From an uncultured Pseudoteredinibacter sp. (GTDB lineage Bacteria > Pseudomonadota > Gammaproteobacteria > Pseudomonadales > Cellvibrionaceae), in assembly GCF_947502065.1 (NCBI RefSeq), contig NZ_CANMYE010000007.1:1-64000 (forward strand): a stretch of DNA of 64,000 bases, written 5' to 3'. The notes under the pieces were generated by a model, which saw only the letters and a list, made by a program, of their open reading frames with translations, made no database searches and was not told the DNA's origin. Below, piece by piece: positions 1 to 8,661 of the stretch. Made by a program: the position numbers and the translations under genes. Numbering within the stretch: the first letter of the stretch is position 1; every line of letters begins with the position of its first letter.

Positions 1-606
1 GCGATAAAGTCTGTGGTGCTGGCGGTGATGTCGGCATCACGAGTGCTGTCGTAGATTTTATCGGCGGCTGTACCGGTAATGGTAACTTGTTTAGGAGTAA
101 TGTCCGCAGTGTCAGTACTCGTTGTATTGGCGAGGGTATAGTTACCGCTGTCGCCGCCAGCTAAAGTAATATTTGTTGAAGTTACCGTCTTGCCTTGACC
201 TACATTTTTATCTTCGAAGCTATTGTTACTAGTATTCGCGGTAACTGTATCCCCACTGATTACACCTGCTAGTGAAAATTCCACATCCGCTGAGTTGTTC
301 CCATCATACTCTTTATTGCTGGCAGTGCCGGATACGTTAATTTCTTTAGGGCTTATGTCGGCTTGAGAATTAGCAACTGAAATGGAGTAATTACCAGAAT
401 CGTCTCCGCTAATAGTTAACCCTGAGACATTGACCGTTTTATTTTGACCGACATTTTTATTGGTAAATGCTGCAGTGCCACCGTCAATGCTTACGTCATC
501 TCCAGAGACTAGGCCACTTAGATCTATCGAGTTGATAGTGGCGTTCGTGTTGCCATCATAAACTTTATCGTCTATAACAGCGGCAATCGTAAGCTGCTTG
601 GGATCG
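1..606 (-). repeat. Tandem YDG-type repeats in the exoprotein
   Basis: Three successive units of about 250 bases begin near 605, 354 and 104 (minus strand). They encode IDPKQLTI, ISPKEINV and ITPKQVTI, each followed by a K(V/E/I)YD(G/S) motif. The two complete units also contain (D/N)KNVGQ(N/G)KTV and a D(D/S)SGNY motif. The third unit is cut by the window edge, so the total copy number is unknown. The pattern matches the YDG/MBG-like repeats known from large haemagglutinin-type surface proteins. Confidence 0.85.
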
Positions 607-3600
607 ATAGTTAAACTTATTGCGGAGCCTGAGACAGTTATATTATATTGGGACGAAAAGATATCGTAGATTAGATTCGAGCCAGTATAAGTTCCTGCGT
701 TTTCGGAGTTTGTACTAACCGAATTTCCTTCAACTAATAGGTCACTTGCTAAAACGTTGTATATATAGTTTAGGCTTGTTGATCTCCTCTCTCCATTGTA
801 GGTGAAAGTTGTTGCACCGCTACTTAAGATGGATACACCAACGTTTCGGTATAGAGAATTAATTCCCGGGGTCGTATTACCTTCTGAGATACACCAAACG
901 CCACCGCCGCCACAGGCAGAAAAATCGAAACCTTGATAGCTACTCTGTGAATTAAGTAAGGCTTCTGTGCTTAGTCCTACGCTATTACTGACGCTTGCTG
1001 AACCTGCTATGCCACCGCTGTTTGCAAGTGCATTCCAATAGCTATTGTCGATTGAACTACTAGCGCTGGAATTTCCAACAAGACCGAAGTTACCTGCTGA
1101 GTCTACTTCACCCCGAGCATAACTGGTCGTGATAGAAGAATTATTTGTTAAGTTACCAATAAGCCCTCCACCATTGGAGCCGCTAGCCTCGATATCACCT
1201 ACGGCATAGCTATTACTTATTTGGCTATTGTTAGCGTTACCGATTAGTCCCCCGACGTTATCGTTGCCACTGATTTGTCCAGTGCTGTAACTATTATTGA
1301 TGGTGCTATTGGTGAACAACCCTGCAAGGCCACCAACATTGTCGACAGAGCTAACATCCATCAGAGAAAAGCTATTTTGAATGCTACCGCCTTCAAGATT
1401 CCCGACAAGGCCGCCGGCTCGGGATTCGGTATTGACGATGTTTCCGTATGTTTCTGAATTGTTTATATGGCTATTTTGACCAAAGCCTATAATGCCCCCG
1501 GTTTCTCCGGTATTTTTTATTTCGCCGTTAAATAATGCATTGTTAACAGTAGTATCTTTGGCGCGACCTATGATGCCACCATGGCGACGGCGCTCACCTT
1601 CTATATTTCCGGTATATTCGGCGCCGTTAATGGTAACTCTCACGCTATAACCAATAATTCCGCCGGTTGCTTGATCGCCATTGATTGTCTGTGTGCTGCG
1701 TGCGTTATTGAGTACCAGATCTGTAGCAATACCAAACCAGCCACCTACACGATAATCGCCGCTTACACTATTGCTGAGATTGATATTGCTAAATGTAGAG
1801 CTGGGGGAGCCATTATTTGAAGTCAAAAATCCAACCAAGCCACCAATAGCTGGTCGTCCATCTCGACCTGTGACAGAGCCGCTAGCGGTAATATTATCAA
1901 ACTGTAGGTTTTTTCCATTGCCCAAGATGCCGCCGGTTGCCTCTCCGCCGGCAACGTCGCCATCAAATTGAACGGATTGCAAAGTGAGTTGATCGGAAAA
2001 GCCCACAACACCGCCAACGTATCTGGCTGAATCTAGTGCAGAGATATTCGCGTTGACTTGGGAGTCGCTAATGCGAGTTGCAGTGGCAGACCCGGCTAAG
2101 CCACCAATATTCTCTCTCTGATTACTTGCTTGTCTAATTGTAATATCGCCATCATAGCTTGATGACTCTATAGTGCTACCATCTGCGTTTCCGATAAGAC
2201 CGCCAACATTATTGGCATGTGCTGAAATGTCACCTGAAAAATGGCTGTTGATGATGGTTGAAGAAGATGCTCTGCCCGCGAGTCCACCGACTTGGGCACG
2301 GTTGTTGCCTGAAGACTGAACGCTGCCTTGGCTGTCGATATTCTCGATATAGGTATTATTGCTAGCACCGATTAGAGTGCCAACATTACTGCGGCCGACT
2401 ATATTGGCGTTGTTTAAAGAGAAGTTTTTGAAATAGCTACCTGAATCAGCTCCTTGACTGATTAGACCCACATTGTTATCGCTGCCTCGATCAATATTCA
2501 GGTTATCAATGTCATGTCCAAGCCCATTAATGCCACCAGCGAAGTTATTTATTGGATCAAAGTTTTTTCCCGAAGCATCAATACTATCACCTAGTACATA
2601 ATGGCCATTACCAATAGCTTCTAGTTCATCTATTGCTGATTCTGCCGCCGTTGAACCGATATCCGAGTTATTACCATTTATTACTTCGAACGCTACCCCG
2701 TCTTCCAAGTAAACGGCGTCTGCGCCAGTCAAAGTAATTTTTATACCATCAGCTAATTGAATTTTTTGATTGCGGGCGAAGCTATCAAAGTCAAATCCAC
2801 TACCTAGAGTTTGACTCCAACTATTGCTTGAAGAGTCAAAGCTTAAACCACTATAGAGCTGAACCCCTGAGTTATCACCGCTACTGCTAATGTTGGCGTT
2901 TATATTGATATTATTTTCAGCTTGAAGAGTCAGTACTGAGTTGTCTGCGGACCAGCTAATCTCGTCATTTACCGAAATATCACCATTGCCGCTTGGGCTA
3001 CCCTGGTTTGTAGTTTGGATGCTTATGCTTCCGCCACCGTTTAGCGTGTTGCTTAGAGTACTAGCGTTAACATCGGCACCAGCAGAATTTGAAATAACAA
3101 TGTCATTGGGGTCAATTAGCCATGTACCATTGCTTCCATTCCCGCTTAATAGAACTTTTGTATCTTGTGAGATATTAACATCCGCCGCAGAAGTTTCTAT
3201 AAACCCACCTGCGCCATCGCTACTTGAAACATCTAAGGTTCCACTATTATTTAGGGTTCCGCTTGTCATATCAGCGAGTAAAACAATCTTTCCGTCTTTC
3301 TCGGCGAGACCTTGTGCTTGTACGATACCCTCGTTGTTTACTGTGGCAGCGCTAAGTTGACTAGCCGCCTGTGCCAACATTAGTATTTGACCGCCATTGG
3401 CCTCTATTATCGATTTGTTTTCTACTAATGCATCGTAGGTGCCGCGGTCGACTTCTAAGTCTAGCAAGCCCCCTGCGCCGAAACTCAGCACAATTCGATC
3501 ACCAGCGGCCATTGCGACATTCGCTCGCCCGGAATTAGATGTACTCGCGATTAAATAGCCCTGATTAGAGACCTGATTGCCTAATAGGGCAATGGTACTC

Positions 3601-4172
3601 GCGTGAATACTTCCCTGATTGATAACTCTCGAGCGATTATCATCGCTATTAACAAATACTAGTTTGTCATCCATAAAATCGGCATCACTTATATCTAAAG
3701 TAGATGCAACAATGGCGGCGGCATTGACCTGGGACCCCGGAGCGAAAGTAACGCCATTTGTATTAACTAGGAAGACTTGGCCATTGGCATTGAGTTGGCC
3801 GAATATCTGGCTGGCATTGGAGCCAAGAATTCTATTTAAAGCGACTGAGTTTTGATTGGGCTGGTTGAAGTTGACTGTTTCATTACTGTCAATGTCGAAG
3901 CTATTCCAATTAATAACCGTGCGTTGGCTTTCTTGGTCAACGGTCATGACGCTTCCGTTTTCGGAAATTTGCGCACTACCTTGTGCGACTGTACCGCCGG
4001 TTGGTAATGCTAGAACCAGCTGGCCATTGGCAAGAAAAATAATCGTACTTATCGATTTAGCGAGGGAGCGTTTCGTGCTGCCGCTACTATTGCGCTTTTG
4101 CTTAGCCTGTTCTCCGGCGACTTGCCACTGACCTAAGGAAAGGTTCCAGATATGCTGAAAAGTGCGGTTCAT
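1..4172 (-). CDS. TpsA-type filamentous haemagglutinin-like exoprotein (3' part beyond window)
   Basis: Two-partner-secretion exoprotein, N-terminal 1390 codons only; the frame is open from the ATG at 4172 to base 1. Residues 1-25 (MNRTFQHIWNLSLGQW...) form an extended signal peptide region, followed by a hydrophobic core ending near residue 55. Residues ~56-165 are the TPS/haemagglutination domain, with NRILGS, the NTNG variant of the NPNG motif, and the TFAPGSQVN stretch. From ~560 to ~1040 there are many GLUG-like units (GGLAG/GGLIGN followed by Asn/Ser-rich strands), and from ~1190 YDG-type repeats. A GAGGG Shine-Dalgarno lies 7 bases before the ATG. The partner transporter is 81 bp upstream. 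Expected to be exported by Sec, then by TpsB, to the cell surface or medium as a beta-helix adhesin. The target is unknown, and a C-terminal toxin (CDI type) cannot be judged because that end is missing. Confidence 0.9.
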   Translation of the reverse strand, partial: MNRTFQHIWNLSLGQWQVAGEQAKQKRNSSGSTKRSLAKSISTIIFLANGQLVLALPTGGTVAQGSAQISENGSVMTVDQESQRTVINWNSFDIDSNETVNFNQPNQNSVALNRILGSNASQIFGQLNANGQVFLVNTNGVTFAPGSQVNAAAIVASTLDISDADFMDDKLVFVNSDDNRSRVINQGSIHASTIALLGNQVSNQGYLIASTSNSGRANVAMAAGDRIVLSFGAGGLLDLEVDRGTYDALVENKSIIEANGGQILMLAQAASQLSAATVNNEGIVQAQGLAEKDGKIVLLADMTSGTLNNSGTLDVSSSDGAGGFIETSAADVNISQDTKVLLSGNGSNGTWLIDPNDIVISNSAGADVNASTLSNTLNGGGSISIQTTNQGSPSGNGDISVNDEISWSADNSVLTLQAENNININANISSSGDNSGVQLYSGLSFDSSSNSWSQTLGSGFDFDSFARNQKIQLADGIKITLTGADAVYLEDGVAFEVINGNNSDIGSTAAESAIDELEAIGNGHYVLGDSIDASGKNFDPINNFAGGINGLGHDIDNLNIDRGSDNNVGLISQGADSGSYFKNFSLNNANIVGRSNVGTLIGASNNTYIENIDSQGSVQSSGNNRAQVGGLAGRASSSTIINSHFSGDISAHANNVGGLIGNADGSTIESSSYDGDITIRQASNQRENIGGLAGSATATRISDSQVNANISALDSARYVGGVVGFSDQLTLQSVQFDGDVAGGEATGGILGNGKNLQFDNITASGSVTGRDGRPAIGGLVGFLTSNNGSPSSTFSNINLSNSVSGDYRVGGWFGIATDLVLNNARSTQTINGDQATGGIIGYSVRVTINGAEYTGNIEGERRRHGGIIGRAKDTTVNNALFNGEIKNTGETGGIIGFGQNSHINNSETYGNIVNTESRAGGLVGNLEGGSIQNSFSLMDVSSVDNVGGLAGLFTNSTINNSYSTGQISGNDNVGGLIGNANNSQISNSYAVGDIEASGSNGGGLIGNLTNNSSITTSYARGEVDSAGNFGLVGNSSASSSIDNSYWNALANSGGIAGSASVSNSVGLSTEALLNSQSSYQGFDFSACGGGGVWCISEGNTTPGINSLYRNVGVSILSSGATTFTYNGERRSTSLNYIYNVLASDLLVEGNSVSTNSENAGTYTGSNLIYDIFSSQYNITVSGSAISLTIDPKQLTIAAVIDDKVYDGNTNATINSIDLSGLVSGDDVSIDGGTAAFTNKNVGQNKTVNVSGLTISGDDSGNYSISVANSQADISPKEINVSGTASNKEYDGNNSADVEFSLAGVISGDTVTANTSNNSFEDKNVGQGKTVTSTNITLAGGDSGNYTLANTTSTDTADITPKQVTITGTAADKIYDSTRDADITASTTDFI
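1060..2480 (-). repeat. GLUG-type repeat region in the exoprotein
   Basis: The translated minus strand shows repeated GG(L/I)(A/I/V)G motifs, each followed by Asn/Ser/Thr-rich strands such as STIINSHFSGDIS or TINNSYSTGQIS. About a dozen units are seen, at irregular 25-45 residue spacing. Individual DNA copies are diverged, so they should not recombine readily. These are typical GLUG motifs of beta-helical adhesins. Boundaries are approximate. Confidence 0.75.
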
Positions 4173-4205
4173 AGTGATTCCCTCTTTTATTGTCTTGCCT
4201 TGGCG

Positions 4206-4232
4206 AAAGCAGCCTTCCGAGCTGCTTTTTTT
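4206..4232 (+). terminator. Rho-independent terminator facing into the tps operon (plus strand)
   Basis: Arms AAAGCAGC (4206-4213) and GCTGCTTT (4221-4228) surround a 7-base loop, and the T run continues to 4232. The T run lies on the plus strand, so it would stop transcripts moving opposite to tpsB-tpsA. On the minus strand the same sequence is a hairpin without a U tract, between the TpsB stop and the TpsA start. Confidence 0.6.
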
Positions 4233-4253
4233 AGGCCGAGGATTATTGAGTTT

Positions 4254-5918
4254 TTAGAATTGCCAAATGATTTGGGCCCAAAGCCTAGGGCTTTTATCTT
4301 CGTCACTGAGTGGAGCGCTATCGGTTCTCCATGCACTACTCAAGCTTAAGAACCAATCTTCGTTCGGACGCCACTGTAGGGCGAAGCCAGCACCAGAGAG
4401 CTCTCGATCGTTGTTAATATCGCCTGGCAGCGGATCGACATACCTTTCACCCATGGCACCCTCAAGAAAAGCCGAAAAAAGCCATTGAGAATTGTAGTGA
4501 TAGAAAATTTCGGAGGAGATTAAGGCGCCCTGATCGACTAATGACTCGCCTTGTGGATATGCGCGAATTCCCTGTGGACCACCAAGTAATAGTTTTTCAC
4601 TGCTATTTAAATTATTCTCTGAAAGCTGGGCTACGGCTCTTACTTGCAAGCGCCAATTTTCATTTAACCAGCGGCTATGTTGACCTGTGAGCAGAAGGCG
4701 GCTGAAGCTGTCTTTGATATTGTATAAGTCGGAGTTATCGGCAAGCAGATCGTCGTTTACATCACCTAAAGCAATACTGGCCGAAAATTGGCTGAAGCTT
4801 GATTCTTCATCAACGTAGTCACCGCTAATACTGAATTCGACAGCGTCAATTTCTCGATCACTAAATTGTCCAAGGTTGTTGTTGCTGTCTTGGTAAACTG
4901 ATCGTCTAAAGGTGATGGCGCTATTTAGGTTGTAGCTTAGACTGCGTACCCATGGATGTTGATAGTTGATATCAAATTGAACATTATCACCTTCCGCGCC
5001 CAAAGATTTAAATTGCTTTTGTAACTCGTAGTCACTGCGCTGAACACCGAAATTAATTCGGCCACCATAACTGCCAACTGGTAAGCCAGCTCTTAGCTGA
5101 GCGAATTGGTAGCCCTCTTCGCTGCTAGCCAGTCGCACTTGTAAGTATTCGCCATAACCAAAGGCATTATTACTTTGGAGTAATGTTCCAAGGCGAGTAG
5201 CATTGGTAAATCGGTTGCCTAGATTATCAAGCGATATATTACCGTTGAATATCGGCGTATCGGTAGTAGCAAGTTTTAAAACGCTGCCACCTAATTTTTC
5301 GCCAGGAATAAGTCGAGCTTTGGCTTTTACACCAGGCAGATCATTTAATAGGCGTAGTTGTTTTTCGAGCTGATCAGTTTTGAGGCTGGCGTCTTGTTGA
5401 ATACGGTCGATAAAGCGACGAGTAACTTTGGGATTTAAGCGGCCGGTATCCTCTACGATGATTTCTTCAATCTGCCCTTCTAAAACAATAATCACCAATT
5501 CGCCATTAGCGATACTTTGTGCGGGAAGATAAGCCCAAGCGGTAAAATAGCCTTTGTCTCGATATTGCCGAGTTACTCGTAGGGCGACTTGTTTAAGGCT
5601 TGAAAAGTCGTGCTGCTTTCCAATTTCATCCTGCAGGTTTTCAAGGATATCGTCTTGGCTAATTTGCCTTGCGCCCTCGATGCGTATTTTTTTAATCTTA
5701 ACGAAGGGCCCTTTGCTAGCGGGTTCTTCGGCTTCGTCATTAAATTGTTCGAAAACACTCTCTTTAGCCTTGGGCTTTATTTCAGGCAAAGATTCATTTT
5801 GTTTATTGAGGCTGCCCGATGTGGGCGGAATTTGTTGTGCGGTTAGGGAAAAACTACTAAAAGTGCAAAGTGTCCCTACCGTAAAACAGCCAATCATTTT
5901 GCTGTATGAGGAAAACAT
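4254..5918 (-). CDS. TpsB outer-membrane transporter (ShlB/FhaC/HecB family)
   Basis: Omp85-superfamily transporter that secretes its TpsA partner across the outer membrane. The N-terminus is a signal peptide (GCFTVGTLCTFSSFSLTAQQ), then a Pro/Lys/Glu-rich linker. POTRA domains cover roughly residues 70-220: the KIRIEGA start of POTRA1, then the NDLPGVKAKARLIPG signature typical of ShlB proteins. The rest is an amphipathic beta-strand C-terminal barrel ending in WAQIIWQF with a terminal Phe. The conserved strand motif GGPQGIRAYPQGE (family form (V/I)RGY) is present near residue 460. I place the start at 5918, where GGAG is 9 bases upstream. An in-frame ATG at 5933 would add five residues but has a poorly spaced ribosome site. 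About 554 aa, normal for the family. It precedes the exoprotein gene in the same direction. Confidence 0.92.
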   Translation of the reverse strand: MFSSYSKMIGCFTVGTLCTFSSFSLTAQQIPPTSGSLNKQNESLPEIKPKAKESVFEQFNDEAEEPASKGPFVKIKKIRIEGARQISQDDILENLQDEIGKQHDFSSLKQVALRVTRQYRDKGYFTAWAYLPAQSIANGELVIIVLEGQIEEIIVEDTGRLNPKVTRRFIDRIQQDASLKTDQLEKQLRLLNDLPGVKAKARLIPGEKLGGSVLKLATTDTPIFNGNISLDNLGNRFTNATRLGTLLQSNNAFGYGEYLQVRLASSEEGYQFAQLRAGLPVGSYGGRINFGVQRSDYELQKQFKSLGAEGDNVQFDINYQHPWVRSLSYNLNSAITFRRSVYQDSNNNLGQFSDREIDAVEFSISGDYVDEESSFSQFSASIALGDVNDDLLADNSDLYNIKDSFSRLLLTGQHSRWLNENWRLQVRAVAQLSENNLNSSEKLLLGGPQGIRAYPQGESLVDQGALISSEIFYHYNSQWLFSAFLEGAMGERYVDPLPGDINNDRELSGAGFALQWRPNEDWFLSLSSAWRTDSAPLSDEDKSPRLWAQIIWQF

Positions 5919-6030
5919 GTGAGATCGCTCCATGACTCCATTTTTAATGGACAGTCAAGGAATACTCTCACAGCAGTTTTGCTTAAACAAAGCCGTCCAA
6001 GCAAAACCAGCCAAACATTTTAAAGGGGGT

Positions 6031-6897
6031 TTACTTAACTCTGTCTTCAGGCTGAATTCGCAGAGATCGAAGCCCCTGCTTTAGTTTGAATAAATGATCG
6101 TGAAGTTCAGGGCCCTTACGTTGCGCTACACCGATAGCTAAAACATCGATAATTACCAAGTGAGCAATTCGAGAAGATAATGGTGTATAGATCTCGATAT
6201 CTTCTTCGACATCAACTTCGATGGGGATGCTGGCGTTCTTGATTACAGGTGTACCGCTAGGTGCTAGACCAATGACAATCCCACCCATGGCTTTAACCAT
6301 TTCCATAGAGTGTAAAAGCGCTTTTGTGCGCCCACTTTGAGAGATAGCCACTACCACATCGCCAGGCTGCATACTCATCGCTGACATATTTTGAATGTGG
6401 TGATCAGAATGGGCTGCTGTGGCTAATTGCAAGCGGAAGAATTTGTGTTGTGCATCTGCAGCTACCGCACCCGATGCACCAAAGCCGTAAAACTCTACTC
6501 GATTCGCAGCACATAAAGCGCTAACCGCTTGGTCGAGAATTTCCGGGTTTAAACGATCGCGAACCTGTAGCAGGGTATCTACCGTTGAATCGAAAACCTT
6601 TTGGGTAAACTCCTCCACTGCATCAGTTTCAGTAACGGCAATTTGACCAAAGCTTGGGCTAGACGCCAGCTGCTGGGCCAGCTGCAGCTTAAACTCCTGA
6701 AAGCCATCACAATCAACCGCGCGGCAAAAGCGCACTACAGTGGGTTCACTAACCTCAGATTTGGCCGCCAGATCGACGATCCGCATATGAATAATGTCGC
6801 CCGGGTGGCTAAGCACATACTCGGCCACTTTGCGCTCGGATTTGCGCATGTCATCTAAGGCTTCGGAGATTCGTTGTGTTAATTCAGCTGGCTTCAC
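6031..6897 (-). CDS. hexR: HexR-type RpiR-family transcriptional regulator
   Basis: 288 aa. An N-terminal RpiR helix-turn-helix (residues ~1-75, with SEVSEPTVVRFCRAVDCDGFQEFK) is followed by a SIS sugar-phosphate-binding domain (~120-260, with EFYGFGASG and AISQSGRTK). The overall sequence agrees with HexR, which in proteobacteria senses 2-keto-3-deoxy-6-phosphogluconate and controls central carbon genes. Here no Entner-Doudoroff gene is adjacent. It starts at a GTG with GGAGC about 11 bases upstream. A near-consensus HexR operator lies in its own upstream region (7023-7037), which suggests autoregulation and possibly control of the divergent peptidase gene. Family assignment is firm; the exact HexR identity is likely but not proven. 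Confidence 0.85.
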   Translation of the reverse strand: MKPAELTQRISEALDDMRKSERKVAEYVLSHPGDIIHMRIVDLAAKSEVSEPTVVRFCRAVDCDGFQEFKLQLAQQLASSPSFGQIAVTETDAVEEFTQKVFDSTVDTLLQVRDRLNPEILDQAVSALCAANRVEFYGFGASGAVAADAQHKFFRLQLATAAHSDHHIQNMSAMSMQPGDVVVAISQSGRTKALLHSMEMVKAMGGIVIGLAPSGTPVIKNASIPIEVDVEEDIEIYTPLSSRIAHLVIIDVLAIGVAQRKGPELHDHLFKLKQGLRSLRIQPEDRVK

Positions 6898-7022
6898 GGT
6901 GATTTCAGCTCCATCCTACGTTCAATATTGCTGTTATTGGGCTTTTTATCGTTCTATTTAGTAACGGGTTTTTAAGCACTGGAAAATAGTAGCCAAGATA
7001 TGTAGTAAATACAGCAAAAATA

Positions 7023-7037
7023 TGTAATTTTTCTACA
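7023..7037. promoter_or_regulatory. Putative HexR operator
   Basis: TGTAATTTTTCTACA matches the HexR consensus TGTARTWWWAYTACA at 14 of 15 positions. A second degenerate copy, TGTAGTAAATACA, lies at 7001-7013. Both are between divergent hexR and the M28 peptidase gene, 85-130 bp from either start. The match is seen directly; function is inferred. Confidence 0.7.
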
Positions 7038-7111
7038 TAAGCTGATGTATAGCAGCTAAAAACCCCTATAACTGCCTGAAATACAAACAATTAGACCTTA
7101 TTGGTGATCTC

Positions 7112-8500
7112 GTGAAGCGAACTTTTATGCAAAAAGCCCTAGTGGGCGTGGCGTCCTTAATAGCCCCTGTGGCGCTAATGGCCGCGCAATTTAGCCCAGA
7201 AAACCTGCAGCAGGCCAAGGCCCTAGCTGAGAAGGCAGGAAAGTCTGAGCTGGCCTATGAGCTTGATGAAAGCCTCAGTACAGAAGTGGGCCCTCGCCGA
7301 GTGGGTACGCCAGGTGACAAGGCGGGAATCGACTGGGCAGTAGCCAAGATGAAAGCGCTGGGTTTTGATCGAGTTTGGACCGAGACAGTTACCACCCCGG
7401 GCTGGGAGCGTGGTGAGATCAGTGTTGAGGCGGTATCGCCTTTTCCTCAGCGTATGGTGGCCATTGCACTTGGTGGCAGCGTGCCAACACCGCCTGAAGG
7501 CGTAACCGCAGACGTCGTCGCTTTTGAAAACCTAGATGCTTTAAAAGCAGCTGCTGATGGCAGCTTGAAAGGAAAGATTGCCTATATAGGCTATCAGATG
7601 AAGCCTTCTATTGATGGTGCCGATTATGGCGTAGCGGGTAAGCAACGTTACTTGGGCTCAGAAGTAGCGGCCAGCAAAGGCGCTTCGGCTGTACTCATTC
7701 GCTCAGTGGGTACAGATAACGACCGTATCGGCCATACCGGTGCCCAAGGTAGCAAGTCTACGATCCCAGCAGCGGCCCTTTCGATTCCTGACGCGGATTT
7801 GTTGGAAAGCATGCTTAAGCGCAGCGAGCAGGTTGCACTAAAAGTGAAGATCAGCTCAAAAGCCACCCCAGACGTGAAAACTGCCAACGTGATCGGCGAA
7901 GTTACCGGCACTGAGCGCCCTGAGGATTTTGTGGTTTTGGGTTCTCATTTAGATAGCTGGGATGTAGGTACTGGCGCTATTGATGATGGTATGGGCGTCG
8001 CGATCACAATGGCCGCTGCCAAGCATATTATCGATAGTGGCAAGAAGCCGAAGCGCTCTATTCGGGTGATCTTGTTTGGTGCCGAAGAAATCGGCCTGAT
8101 AGGCGTAAAACAGTACTACGAGAAAAACAAAGGAATCTTGGGTAATCACATCATTGGTGCTGAGTGGGATTCCGGCACTCGCATGATTCATCAGCTGCGC
8201 CCAGGTGTGGGTGAGCAATCTTTAGCGGCTATTAAGCAAATGGCGGAGCTATTAAAGCCTTATGGGGTAGCACTGCATCCCTCAAACTCCGCAAAAGGTC
8301 AGTCGGATATCTCCGTATTGGGTAAAGCGGGCATGCCAGCGATCAACTTTGATTCGGATCTAAGCGACTACTTTGATTACCATCACACTGAAAATGACAC
8401 CATGGCGAATGTCCCACCAGAGACCATGCGTCAAGCTTCTGCTGTGTACACCGCTTTTGCATGGTTAACCGCCAATAGTTTGATTGATTTTCGAAAGTAA
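7112..8500 (+). CDS. Secreted M28-family zinc metallopeptidase
   Basis: 462 aa exopeptidase of the M28 family (carboxypeptidase Q-like), probably periplasmic or secreted, since residues ~1-25 form a signal peptide ending ALMAA. A PA-like insert occupies ~120-250. The metal centre is visible: H279 and D281 in SHLDSWD, the bridging Asp in DDG (291-292), the catalytic Glu pair in GAEEIG (325-326), D353 in EWDSG, and a C-terminal His in DYHHTEND. The chosen start is GTG at 7112, with GGTGA just before it. An ATG at 7127 is an alternative that would still leave a full signal peptide. The gene is divergent from hexR and shares the HexR-like operator region. Substrate is unknown; a dipeptidase or carboxypeptidase role fits the family. 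Confidence 0.88.
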   Translation: MKRTFMQKALVGVASLIAPVALMAAQFSPENLQQAKALAEKAGKSELAYELDESLSTEVGPRRVGTPGDKAGIDWAVAKMKALGFDRVWTETVTTPGWERGEISVEAVSPFPQRMVAIALGGSVPTPPEGVTADVVAFENLDALKAAADGSLKGKIAYIGYQMKPSIDGADYGVAGKQRYLGSEVAASKGASAVLIRSVGTDNDRIGHTGAQGSKSTIPAAALSIPDADLLESMLKRSEQVALKVKISSKATPDVKTANVIGEVTGTERPEDFVVLGSHLDSWDVGTGAIDDGMGVAITMAAAKHIIDSGKKPKRSIRVILFGAEEIGLIGVKQYYEKNKGILGNHIIGAEWDSGTRMIHQLRPGVGEQSLAAIKQMAELLKPYGVALHPSNSAKGQSDISVLGKAGMPAINFDSDLSDYFDYHHTENDTMANVPPETMRQASAVYTAFAWLTANSLIDFRK

Positions 8501-8540
8501 ATTGATGCCGCTTGGTAGTTCTACCGGGCGCTGAGCCATT

Positions 8541-8573
8541 GCTTTTCTCGCCGCTCAATGCGGCGAGAAAAGC
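8541..8573. terminator. Strong hairpin between peptidase and oxygenase genes
   Basis: Perfect 14-bp arms (GCTTTTCTCGCCGC and GCGGCGAGAAAAGC) surround a 5-base loop, 40 bases after the M28 stop. There is no long T run after it, so it is terminator-like and may serve mainly for 3'-end stability. Confidence 0.55.
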
Positions 8574-8661
8574 GATTGATCTAGATTGGGTATTTCCCGA
8601 GCAATAATGCGATAATGCCGCCGACCATGGGGCTAGCCCCATCGCTTTATTGGAGAATGTT

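Noticed and set aside
2941..3360. Open reading frames on the plus strand within 1275-4131
   Set aside because: They lie opposite the long TpsA frame, which shows clear family motifs; their translations are low-complexity mirror products.
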